The translations under genes and the position numbers were made by a program. DNA of 64,000 bases from assembly GCA_028277765.1 (NCBI GenBank), contig JANQFQ010000135.1, positions 18,117 to 82,116 of the forward strand. The letters are read 5' to 3'. How positions within the stretch are numbered: the first letter of the stretch is position 1; the number at the start of each line of letters is the position of its first letter. This document shows, one piece after another, positions 17,527 through 25,487 of this stretch. Origin of the DNA: Desulfobacterales bacterium. Its GTDB lineage: Bacteria > Desulfobacterota > Desulfobacteria > Desulfobacterales > SURF-7. The notes under the pieces were generated by a model, which was given only the letters and a program-made list of their open reading frames with translations, did not search any database and was not told where the DNA came from.

Positions 17527-19629
17527 ATGTCATCTGAAAATCAGCCGTCCAATATCAATTCAAAACCAAAGGCGGATGCATATACACCGTGGCATACACA
17601 GCTTTTCCGAGTACTTTTTATTCTAGGGCTTCCATTTTTATTTATCTTCCTTATCGAAACCATACTTTCAGTTTGCGGTTATGGCGTTAATACTGATTAT
17701 ATTATTAAGCAGAAGATCGATAGCGAAAAAAGGTTACTGAGCAACCCGCTTTATACATGGAAATACTTTGATCCTTTGATGGCAAGGCCAACGATTCCTT
17801 TTTCATTGCAAACACCAAAACAAACCGGCACTTTTCGTATTGTGCTTTTAGGCGGTTCAGCTGCCCGCGGGGACCCAAGACCTGAATTCGGTTTAACCAG
17901 AATACTGGAACTTTTTCTGGAAAATCGTTTCCCTGATGCCAGGTTTGAAGTGATAAACTCGGCGGTAGTCGCGATTAATTCGCATGTTGTCTATGACATA
18001 GCAAAGTCATGCGTTGATCAATTAGAACCAGACATGTTTCTTGTCTATATGGGCAACAATGAAGTGGTAGGACCATATGGAGCAGGTTCTGTTTTTACGT
18101 CATATGCATCAAATGTACATATTCCCAGAACCAGCAGCTATTGCCGATCGCTTAGCCTGGGACAATTAATTCGAAACATAAAAAATTCCAGATGCAAAAC
18201 CGGCAGTATATCTCGTACCTGGCAGGGGCTTGGTATGTTCCTCGATCACAAGGTCCCGGCGAACAGTCCTTTTCTTGCGGCTGTTTATAAAAATTTTGCG
18301 AGAAATATTGATGATATCAGCCGGCTTTGTTCAAACGCCGGTATCCCAGTTATTATAGGTACGGTTGGTGTTAATTTGCGAGACTGTCCTCCTTTCTCAA
18401 GTATGCACAAGGATAATATCAGTGAAGAACTTGAGACAGAATGGCAGGCGAATTATTCAAAAGCCATAGATTTTCAAAAAAAGAATCAGCCTGTCAAAGC
18501 TGTTGCGTTTTTCCGCAAAGCTGAAGAGATTGATGGTAATTATGCTGAGCTCCATTACAGGAAGGCGTTATGCTTTGAAGAACTGAAAGATTTCGATAAA
18601 GCTATTGAGGCCTTTTCCACCGCCCGCGATTTTGACGCTCTCCGTTTTCGCGCGGATACCAAAATCAATCAGATCATCAATAATACTCTAAATCGTGTTT
18701 CAAATAATGAATTGTATATCGCAGACACTGAACAAGCATTTTCAAAGGCAAGCCCGAACGGCATTATCGGAAACAGAATGTTTTTCGAACACGTTCATTT
18801 GACATTCGCGGGAAATTATGCGGCGGCAGAGGCTTTTTATAGGGAGATCATAAAGCATCTTCCTGACAGGATAACCAAAACCGCCGTAAATAATCCACCT
18901 CTTTCCATGGCAGACTGTAAAAAACTTCTGGTATTGTCTGATATTGAACAGTGCTTAATTTCAAGATCGATGCTCAACAGAATAGACAGGGTGCCTTTTA
19001 TAAACCAGATGAATATTGATGAGCAGAAACAGCTTTATTTAGAACATTCGAAAGAGTTAGATAATCTTGTAAATGAAGAGAATATTGCGGCCATCAGCCG
19101 GCAATATGAAGACCAGTTGCAGCGGTCACTAAAAAAATGGGGAAAAGCAGATTTCCACAACCTCAAGAATTATGGGTCCTTTCTTATGTTTTTTCGTTTT
19201 GATAATAAAAAAGCTGAACCGTATCTTCGCGACGCTTTGAGCCAGGCTCCGCAAAGTGAACAGGCGATACTTCTGTTCATTGAAAACCAGCTTAGACAAA
19301 AAAAAGTCTCAGAAGCAATAGCCACTTATGAAAAAGGACTCGAGTTCTACAATAAGTCACCTTTTTATGAATTTCATGTTGGAACGGGTTTTTTAAAACG
19401 TAAGTATGCTTCGGAAGCAGTCAGGTTTTTCCAAAATACTATCAAACTTGAGCCTTGTCTAGATAGCGCACACTTAATGCTGGTTACAGCTATGCTGAAC
19501 CAAACATATGTTTCTCAATTAACGCGCGAAAAAGCCATATCGCATATTAAAACCGCATTGTCGATCAATCCGAAGAATCAGAAAGCCAGGATGCTTCTTG
19601 ATAAGCTTGAAAAGAACAGAACGTATTAA
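17527..19629 (+). CDS. Membrane-anchored SGNH-hydrolase-like protein with TPR repeats
   Basis: A 700-residue protein. One membrane segment (about residues 26-48) is followed by an SGNH fold: GGSA (Ser111) as block I, MGNNE near residue 176 as block III, and EHVHLTFAG as the late histidine block. TPR units interrupt the fold between blocks III and V (YAELHYRKALCFEELKDFDKA) and continue at the C-terminus. Such proteins, with the catalytic part outside the membrane, are often tied to acylation or deacylation of surface polysaccharides or to exosortase loci. No such partners are here, so the substrate is unknown. No strong ribosome site was found. Confidence 0.78.
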   Translation: MSSENQPSNINSKPKADAYTPWHTQLFRVLFILGLPFLFIFLIETILSVCGYGVNTDYIIKQKIDSEKRLLSNPLYTWKYFDPLMARPTIPFSLQTPKQTGTFRIVLLGGSAARGDPRPEFGLTRILELFLENRFPDARFEVINSAVVAINSHVVYDIAKSCVDQLEPDMFLVYMGNNEVVGPYGAGSVFTSYASNVHIPRTSSYCRSLSLGQLIRNIKNSRCKTGSISRTWQGLGMFLDHKVPANSPFLAAVYKNFARNIDDISRLCSNAGIPVIIGTVGVNLRDCPPFSSMHKDNISEELETEWQANYSKAIDFQKKNQPVKAVAFFRKAEEIDGNYAELHYRKALCFEELKDFDKAIEAFSTARDFDALRFRADTKINQIINNTLNRVSNNELYIADTEQAFSKASPNGIIGNRMFFEHVHLTFAGNYAAAEAFYREIIKHLPDRITKTAVNNPPLSMADCKKLLVLSDIEQCLISRSMLNRIDRVPFINQMNIDEQKQLYLEHSKELDNLVNEENIAAISRQYEDQLQRSLKKWGKADFHNLKNYGSFLMFFRFDNKKAEPYLRDALSQAPQSEQAILLFIENQLRQKKVSEAIATYEKGLEFYNKSPFYEFHVGTGFLKRKYASEAVRFFQNTIKLEPCLDSAHLMLVTAMLNQTYVSQLTREKAISHIKTALSINPKNQKARMLLDKLEKNRTY

Positions 19630-19683
19630 TCGTCACATGAACAATGAGCTGATGTTACTACTTACTACAAGGTAGTATCATTT

Positions 19684-20388
19684 TCATTCTTTCAATTCTT
19701 TTGTTTTTTTAGCTAGCAGCAATTTAAAAGCGAGAACACTTGCGCAGCACGAGGCAATTCCCCAGAAGCCGTTCAGTCCCCAGTAGATAGCCCGGCCCAT
19801 AATATCAGGAGCGATTGTTTCATAATGGTCCACATATACTCCCATGAACATATAGATAGTTGCGTTGTAGCATTGAAGCGCGCCGCAAACGCCAAGCAGT
19901 ATGTAACCATGAAGATCTTTTCCTTTTTTCAGCTTTAGCAGACCTGCCAGACCGATCAGATTTCCCAGCAGCCACCATATTTCAAACGCGATCATAATGG
20001 GGGTGACATCTGTGTAAAGTGTATCGGTAAGTGTGTAAGCCCACCAGATAATGCCCCATGGCAGATTTTCGGCAGTATGCGGGGCTTCATGAATCGCGGG
20101 TATCGTCCATAATGGGATTTCCCATAAGAAATCAAACGCCAGAGATCCGATAAACCAGAAAATGACAAAGCCCTGAATCTTCTGATGGTAAGGTTGTTTT
20201 AAAAATAGAGGCATGAGGAAACAGATGATCAGTAAGGGCATCACCATTGTACCGGCAAAACGGCAGGTCCTGATCACGCCAATATCAAACACCGATGATG
20301 CGACAGTCCACCCCCCCAGGATCAGAATAACCCCAGCGACCATGATGATACCGATTAATCGTAGCTGTTTTTTATGTGCATCTGTCAT
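19684..20388 (-). CDS. Polytopic membrane protein, tentatively emopamil-binding (EXPERA) family
   Basis: A 234-residue protein with about six hydrophobic segments. The features WEIPLW, an acidic FEIWW segment and YWGLNGFW near the end recall the emopamil-binding/EXPERA fold, where an N-x-x-W pair and membrane glutamates line the sterol isomerase pocket. The similarity is from memory of the pattern only. It lies 34 bases after the MarR gene on the same strand, so a MarR-controlled two-gene operon is likely. It may act on a sterol-like or terpenoid ligand, or be a small-molecule binder. An unrelated hypothetical membrane protein is the alternative. Confidence 0.6.
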   Translation of the reverse strand: MTDAHKKQLRLIGIIMVAGVILILGGWTVASSVFDIGVIRTCRFAGTMVMPLLIICFLMPLFLKQPYHQKIQGFVIFWFIGSLAFDFLWEIPLWTIPAIHEAPHTAENLPWGIIWWAYTLTDTLYTDVTPIMIAFEIWWLLGNLIGLAGLLKLKKGKDLHGYILLGVCGALQCYNATIYMFMGVYVDHYETIAPDIMGRAIYWGLNGFWGIASCCASVLAFKLLLAKKTKELKE

Positions 20389-20422
20389 TGGTATTCTATA
20401 CGTAAATGATAGATTTATATCA

Positions 20423-20890
20423 TTAGGGAAACGGCGGTTTAGGTGCCAGTTCGCTGTGGGCGCTGTTGCGAAGCTTTATTAGAAGCTGTTTCAGCGCCTC
20501 CTGTTCTTCCAGGGAAAGAGTTGACACGATACTGGTAATTACCTTCCGTTTTTCATTCTGCTGATCAAATAGCGCTTTCCCCTTATCAGTAAAACTGACG
20601 CCGACCAAACCGTTTTTAGGCTCATTTTTTACTTTTTTAACAAGCCCTTTACTTTCCATCCGGGTGATCAGGCTGGAGACGGTATGGTGCTCCCGAACCA
20701 GCCATTTGGATATGTCTTTAATAGAGACAGGCCTGTCTGACGCAGCGATGACAAACATGGCACCTGTTTGTATGGCGGTCAGATCAAACTCGGAAAGCTC
20801 GTTCTCCCTTGCCCTTAACATGCCGTCAGTTACTTGTGCTAATAGGCGCCATAATTCATATGCTTTGTCGGGTATAACATCAAGTTTCAA
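20423..20890 (-). CDS. MarR-family transcriptional regulator
   Basis: A winged-helix regulator. VSIKDISKWLVREHHTVSSLITRMESKGLV is its recognition helix-turn-helix (given here as the pieces VSIKDISKWL and HHTVSSLITRMESKGLV), and the wing carries VSFTDKGKALF. The open frame reaches base 20998, but those codons cross a promoter and a 40-base palindrome. The preferred start is the TTG at 20890 with AAGGA eight bases upstream, giving 156 residues, normal for MarR. The product probably represses its own operon through the palindrome at 20952-20991 and releases it on binding a small phenolic or lipophilic ligand. Confidence 0.87.
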   Translation of the reverse strand: MKLDVIPDKAYELWRLLAQVTDGMLRARENELSEFDLTAIQTGAMFVIAASDRPVSIKDISKWLVREHHTVSSLITRMESKGLVKKVKNEPKNGLVGVSFTDKGKALFDQQNEKRKVITSIVSTLSLEEQEALKQLLIKLRNSAHSELAPKPPFP

Positions 20891-20951
20891 ATTGCCATTT
20901 TCCTTATAATTAATATTAATTTTTATTTCACGGTGATAATAGTTTCGCGGC

Positions 20952-20991
20952 ATATCCATTACGATATCGAAATCGATATCGTAATGGATAT
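20952..20991. promoter_or_regulatory. MarR operator: perfect 19-base inverted repeat
   Basis: Bases 20952-20970 (ATATCCATTACGATATCGA) are repeated in perfect inverse at 20973-20991, with only AA between. Each arm also contains CGATATCG-like sub-palindromes, so two dimers could bind. It overlaps the -10 box and likely transcription start of the marR promoter, the classic place for autorepression. Confidence 0.8.
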
Positions 20992-21017
20992 ATGTCATGC
21001 TTATATTGTTTTGTCAA
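20989..21017 (-). promoter_or_regulatory. Sigma-70 promoter of the marR operon
   Basis: On the minus strand TTGACA (21017-21012), a 17-base spacer and CATATA (20994-20989) form a good sigma-70 promoter. The expected start point falls inside the palindromic operator, downstream of the longest possible marR start codon. That rules the longer start out. Confidence 0.72.
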
Positions 21018-21082
21018 GAGAAAGAAGGGATAAAATTAGGGTAGGGTGCAAGGGAAAGATTGGGAAATTGAAAGATGATTAG

Positions 21083-22924
21083 TTATAAAGTATCAATCAA
21101 TTTCTTACGAATTACATTAAACGCATTTTCATATTTAATAAATATATCAACAAGTTGTGGATCAAAGTGCGTGCCGCTGTCTTCAATGATGATCTGTTTT
21201 GATTTTTCGTGAGACACGGCTGTTTTGTAAGGGCGATTCGATGTCATGGCATCATAAGCATCCGCAAGTGCAACGATTCTGGCGGATAAGGAGATCTCTT
21301 CGCCTTTTAATCCTTTGGGGTATCCACTGCCATCCCATTTTTCATGATGGGAATAAGCGATTTCCTTTCCAAGAGCAAGAAATGACTGGCCGTCAATTTG
21401 AGCTTCAGCAGCACTGAGCGCGTCTCCTCCCACAACTGAATGTTGTTTCATTATTTCAAATTCTGCAGGTGTGAGTTTGCCGGGCTTTAATAAAATTGAA
21501 TCAGGTGTGCTGACTTTGCCGATATCATGCAGGATAGATGAATTGTAAATATCCTCAATATAGTCATCTGTTATATAATCCGCATATTTTGGTAATGTCT
21601 TGAGGCCAGTTGTTAAAATTTTAACATATTCACGTATTCTCTCCAGGTGTTTGCCTGTCTCAAAGTCCCTGTATTCCGCAAGTTTTGCAAGCCCCATGAT
21701 GGTGACGTATTTGGATTGTCGGAGAGATTCATAAGAGGCGATCAGCTTTTTTTCCAGTTTTTTCCTATCAGTAATATCTTGAAGGATATTAACAAGGCCG
21801 ACTGTTTCATCGCCTTCTTTGATCAGCTGAATATTTGTTTCAACAAATACTTTTGATTTATCCTTCCGGATCCCTTCATACTCTATCACCCGTGCAGGTT
21901 TACCCGCGGCAGCTTCCTTATATAAATTGATACACCTTTTTAAATCTTCATCATTTACAAAGCGGTGTGCATCATAGCGCTTTCCAAGAAGTTCTTCCCG
22001 TTTATACCCGAAAATTTCTTCATGTTTCAGATTGATATCTTTAAAAGTACCATCCATACCGAAATAGATGATTCCAACATTGGCATTTTCAAAAATTTTT
22101 CTGAATTTTTCTTCACTCTCCCTGAGTTTTACTTCGGTTTTTTTAAGATCACTAATATCAATGGCTGTACCGATAATCCCTGTTTTATTTCCGGTCTCAT
22201 CCTGAAGAATTTCTCCGCTAGCTCTTAGATAACGTATTTCTCCATCAGGCAGCTTGATACGAAATTCCACGTTGTAATGACCGATCTCATTAATTGCATG
22301 ACTGGCGGCATTGTTTACCATGTCCCTGTCATCTGGATGGATTAAATTAACAAAACGATCCGGGTCTAAGTCGTCATGGTTTTCGATTTGAAATGTCTTA
22401 TACAGTTCCTCTGAACATGTAAGTTGGTTGGTTTTAAAATCCATATACCAGGTACCAAGTTTGGCTACCTGTTGTGCATTTGCCAGCAGTACATCTTTTT
22501 CTTTAAGCAAACTATCAAATAGTCTGCGATTGGTGATATCTCTTATCGTAACGATGGCACCGGTTATGTCGTGTTTTTTTTCTATGGGGTTTGCATTAAT
22601 TTCTATCAGGATTTCGGTCTTGTCTTTGCGAATCGCTTTTACAGTAAACAGCGCTGACGGTTTTCCAGAGAAGACTGTGTGGAAATATTCAGCAACTTTC
22701 AGTTTGTCTTTGTCCCTGATAAAATCCAAATCTCCAATTTGTTTTCCAATTGCTTCTTCTACAAGATATCCAAACATTTCCAGGAACTTGTAGTTTACTT
22801 CAAGTAAAGCGCCGTTCCTATCAACATAAATGATGGCATCGCTGGCATGATCAAAAATGGTTTTTAGTTTTTCTTCGGAATCGAAAAATGTAAGTTTACT
22901 TTTTTGCATTTTGCTCATAAGCAA
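21083..22924 (-). CDS. PAS-domain HD-GYP phosphodiesterase
   Basis: A 613-residue cytoplasmic signalling protein. Three PAS/PAC domains (about residues 18-140, 150-260 and 272-395) precede an HD-GYP domain at 405-600. The metal ligands appear in SSILHDIGK, MKQHSVVGG and YSHHEKWDGSGYPKGL, so the catalytic set looks complete for cyclic di-GMP hydrolysis. The second PAS is of the PAS_3 type (HPDDRDMV). No receiver or membrane segment is seen. The start may be TTG at 22924 or ATG at 22918. It works in the same signalling economy as the PilZ and GGDEF genes further on. Confidence 0.93.
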   Translation of the reverse strand: MLMSKMQKSKLTFFDSEEKLKTIFDHASDAIIYVDRNGALLEVNYKFLEMFGYLVEEAIGKQIGDLDFIRDKDKLKVAEYFHTVFSGKPSALFTVKAIRKDKTEILIEINANPIEKKHDITGAIVTIRDITNRRLFDSLLKEKDVLLANAQQVAKLGTWYMDFKTNQLTCSEELYKTFQIENHDDLDPDRFVNLIHPDDRDMVNNAASHAINEIGHYNVEFRIKLPDGEIRYLRASGEILQDETGNKTGIIGTAIDISDLKKTEVKLRESEEKFRKIFENANVGIIYFGMDGTFKDINLKHEEIFGYKREELLGKRYDAHRFVNDEDLKRCINLYKEAAAGKPARVIEYEGIRKDKSKVFVETNIQLIKEGDETVGLVNILQDITDRKKLEKKLIASYESLRQSKYVTIMGLAKLAEYRDFETGKHLERIREYVKILTTGLKTLPKYADYITDDYIEDIYNSSILHDIGKVSTPDSILLKPGKLTPAEFEIMKQHSVVGGDALSAAEAQIDGQSFLALGKEIAYSHHEKWDGSGYPKGLKGEEISLSARIVALADAYDAMTSNRPYKTAVSHEKSKQIIIEDSGTHFDPQLVDIFIKYENAFNVIRKKLIDTL

Positions 22925-23651
22925 AAATATTCCTGATTTTATAACCAGTAGTAAACACTAAAAAACTGGCAATACCAGTTTTCTGTGTTAGCAGACAAAA
23001 ATTAAGTACCAAATTCTAATAATTTTAACATAAGTTGTTTCCAAATGAAACAGTTTGTTATGATTCCCTCACGACACATCATCCTCTTTCTACAGGCCAC
23101 CTCTAAAAATTGTCTTTTGGCCCGATTATGGCGAAATGTGAAAATTTTAATGCTCAAAATACTCAATGTATTCCTTTGGTTAAAGTTTTCGCATGCTTTG
23201 TCGAAGCAAAGTCATGCAGAGCCTGATAAACGTAGATCCCGTTATTCGGGGTACTCGAACCAAAATCCTAATTTTAGAGGTACCCTACAGTTTTCACTTT
23301 AAATACATTGAAAAATGAGCAATTATATATTATTTAGTATATATGGTTAAGTTCCCATAGTTTGATTTCTTATTTTCAGCGCTTTTGCGGAGCTTATGTT
23401 TCTTTTTCCTAGTATAAAAGTTCAATCCTTAATATAAAAAGTCAAGGAGTTACAAAATGTTAAACAGGTCTGTTTTGTGGTTGATGCTGTTATTAATATA
23501 TAAACTGTTTTAATTTTTATAATCCTTTATCTGCGTTTTCTACGTCTTGAGTGAGCGGGACGAACACTTGTGAGATAATATTAGTGTTCATTAGTGTCAT
23601 TGGTGGCCAGTATCGTCTTTGCTTTTTGATTTTCCAACCATGGAGGTAGTG
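22925..23651. other. Gene-poor spacer with a hairpin and a possible micro-ORF
   Basis: A perfect hairpin (AAAACTGG at 22962-22969, CCAGTTTT at 22975-22982) lies 38 bases before the HD-GYP gene; it could be an operator or an attenuator. A second stem (GCATGCTTTG with CAAAGTCATGC) is at about 23191-23217. At 23457-23513 an 18-codon hydrophobic frame (MLNRSVLWLMLL...) follows an AAGGAG site; it may be a gene remnant. Nothing else is supported. Confidence 0.4.
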
Positions 23652-24662
23652 ATGAAAAAGAATATTACCAGATTAATTGTGCTGGTTCTTGTATCATTAA
23701 TGCAGACAGCAGTACTCGCTGAAACAAAAACTGTTACAGCAACCGGCAAGTTTGTCATGGGTGACCGGGATTCAAAAAGCGATGCCAGGCAGCTGGCGCT
23801 TTTACACGCAAAGCAGATGGCGCTGGAACAGGCAGGGACTTATTTATCAAGTGTGACAAAAACGAAAAATTACGAGTTGACCAGTGATGAAATAACATCC
23901 CTTGCTGCGGGAATTATGTCTGTAAAAGTACTGGATGAAAAATGGACAATGGAAGGAGAATCCCCGGCTGTTACCGTAACTATTGAAGCAAATATCAAAA
24001 CCGACGACCTTGATGAGAGGGTTAACGCATTGAAGGAAGGCACAGAGCTTGTGGAAGATGTCAGCCAGCTCCAGGCAGAACTCAACCAGTTAAAAAAGGA
24101 ACTGGAAGAGATGAAAACCGCAAAAACGGAAAAAACAGAAACAACAGTCCGGGATAAGCAGGATACCATAAAGAAGCTGATCACCTTGGACACGATCACG
24201 AATATACAGAACAATAAAAATAAAAATCCTGAAGCAGTTGTAAAAGAATTAACCAAAGTCATTGCAAAAGCCCCAAATAACTTTTTACCGTATTATTATC
24301 GGGCCCAGGCCTATAAAAAAATTGGGAAAAACAAAGAGGCACTGGCAGACGCGGCAACAGCTTTAAAATTGAATCCAAACTCATTTCAAGCGAATTTTAT
24401 CAAGGGGCAGATATTGATGAAAAAGAATAAGCCTGATATGGCCCTGAAATATTTTACAAAAACGATTGCGCTGAATGGCAAATTTGGCCCGGCGTATCTG
24501 CACCGCGGGCTTATATTTAAAAGTAAAAAACAGTTTGTGCGAGCTTTAAAGGATTTTAAAACAGCCTGCGATTGTGGCGTGAGAAAAGGATGTGAAATGT
24601 CCAGAAACATGACAAAGAAAGGTATGAAGAAAAGAAAAATGCGCAAAAAACATTTACGATAA
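23652..24662 (+). CDS. Exported TPR protein with FlgT-N/LPP20-like domain
   Basis: A 336-residue exported protein. A signal peptide (about residues 1-24, cleaved near VLAE) is followed by a domain with the pattern VTATGKFVMGD...ARQLAL.HAKQMALEQAGTYL, seen in LPP20/FlgT N-terminal domains. Then come a charged coiled coil and three TPR units (YRAQAYKKIGKNKEAL, and so on), ending in a strongly basic tail. The open frame begins at 23619, but GGAGG lies five bases before the ATG at 23652, where the signal peptide starts. It is the first gene of a five-gene run to 28785 that contains glycogen phosphorylase. A periplasmic scaffold role is plausible. Confidence 0.78.
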   Translation: MKKNITRLIVLVLVSLMQTAVLAETKTVTATGKFVMGDRDSKSDARQLALLHAKQMALEQAGTYLSSVTKTKNYELTSDEITSLAAGIMSVKVLDEKWTMEGESPAVTVTIEANIKTDDLDERVNALKEGTELVEDVSQLQAELNQLKKELEEMKTAKTEKTETTVRDKQDTIKKLITLDTITNIQNNKNKNPEAVVKELTKVIAKAPNNFLPYYYRAQAYKKIGKNKEALADAATALKLNPNSFQANFIKGQILMKKNKPDMALKYFTKTIALNGKFGPAYLHRGLIFKSKKQFVRALKDFKTACDCGVRKGCEMSRNMTKKGMKKRKMRKKHLR

Positions 24663-24691
24663 TAAAGACAGAGAGTAAAGGAGGACTTATT

Positions 24692-25471
24692 ATGTCAGTA
24701 TATTTTGCAACTATGTTATGTTTAATTTGTCTGGGGATTAATATCGTGATTGTTATAATCCTGACCAAGCTTCTGCTTAAGTACAGCCTGGAAGAGCCAG
24801 AAGAACGTACCGATGAAGATCTGCGCGAAGAATACAGAACATGGCATATGGCCTTTGGTGGCATGGTTTTTCTCTTTTCGTTAGTAGTCGGCTTCATTTG
24901 GCTCATCATTTTTCGTACTTGTGCGCAGACCGCTCTTCCTGCAGATTCTGCAGTACTGTTTTTTACAGTGCCATCTAATTTCTTCTGGTTTGTTATTTCC
25001 TTTATAATAACGATTGGCACAATCGGGGCACCGACACATTTTTTTATAAAGACTGTTTTATTGGGAGATAAGAGATATGTAGAATATATGGCGTATGCAA
25101 ACTCGCAGCTTGGTTTTTTAGAAATCACGATCTATCCCAAAATAGCAGTGGCTGTTTCCATTGTCATGGCCGTGGTCATGTATTTCACGATAAATACATA
25201 TACCCTTTTTTATGGCCCCAAAATGGTGACCAGCTCTTTCTGGTCTTTTAGTAAAAAGGTATATGAATATAAAGAAATAAAAAAAATATATAGTGTATCC
25301 AAAAAAAGTGATACGACCCCGGAAACATATGTGGTTGAATTCGCAGATGGAAAATACTGGCGTACCGATAAAGGGGCCCGTGATACAGACCTTGACAATG
25401 ATAGAGAAATAATTGAATACCTGGCCGGCGCAACAGAGTTGGAAGTTCAGAGTACATCGAAATATCCATAA
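24692..25471 (+). CDS. Integral membrane protein of unknown function
   Basis: A 259-residue protein with four or five hydrophobic segments (about residues 5-28, 55-76, 86-110 and 150-170). It ends in a soluble domain of about 75 residues (VYEYKEIKKIYSVSK, YVVEFADGKYW) that resembles the bacterial PH-like domains attached to membrane proteins. AAAGGAGG precedes the ATG. It is 29 bases after the TPR gene and 16 before glgP, so cotranscription is likely. I do not recognise the family. Confidence 0.68.
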   Translation: MSVYFATMLCLICLGINIVIVIILTKLLLKYSLEEPEERTDEDLREEYRTWHMAFGGMVFLFSLVVGFIWLIIFRTCAQTALPADSAVLFFTVPSNFFWFVISFIITIGTIGAPTHFFIKTVLLGDKRYVEYMAYANSQLGFLEITIYPKIAVAVSIVMAVVMYFTINTYTLFYGPKMVTSSFWSFSKKVYEYKEIKKIYSVSKKSDTTPETYVVEFADGKYWRTDKGARDTDLDNDREIIEYLAGATELEVQSTSKYP

Positions 25472-25487
25472 AATTAAGAGGTCTACT

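Noticed and set aside
20891..20998. N-terminal extension of the MarR protein to base 20998
   Set aside because: These codons overlap the promoter -10 box, the likely transcript start and the operator palindrome, so they cannot be translated from that promoter.
23045..23302. 85-residue ORF in the spacer before the TPR gene
   Set aside because: It has no ribosome site, and the sequence contains spacer hairpins. It resembles no protein family I know.
24556..25128. 190-residue minus-strand ORF opposite the membrane protein
   Set aside because: It is antisense to well-supported operon genes with good ribosome sites, and its composition is that of a reversed membrane gene.
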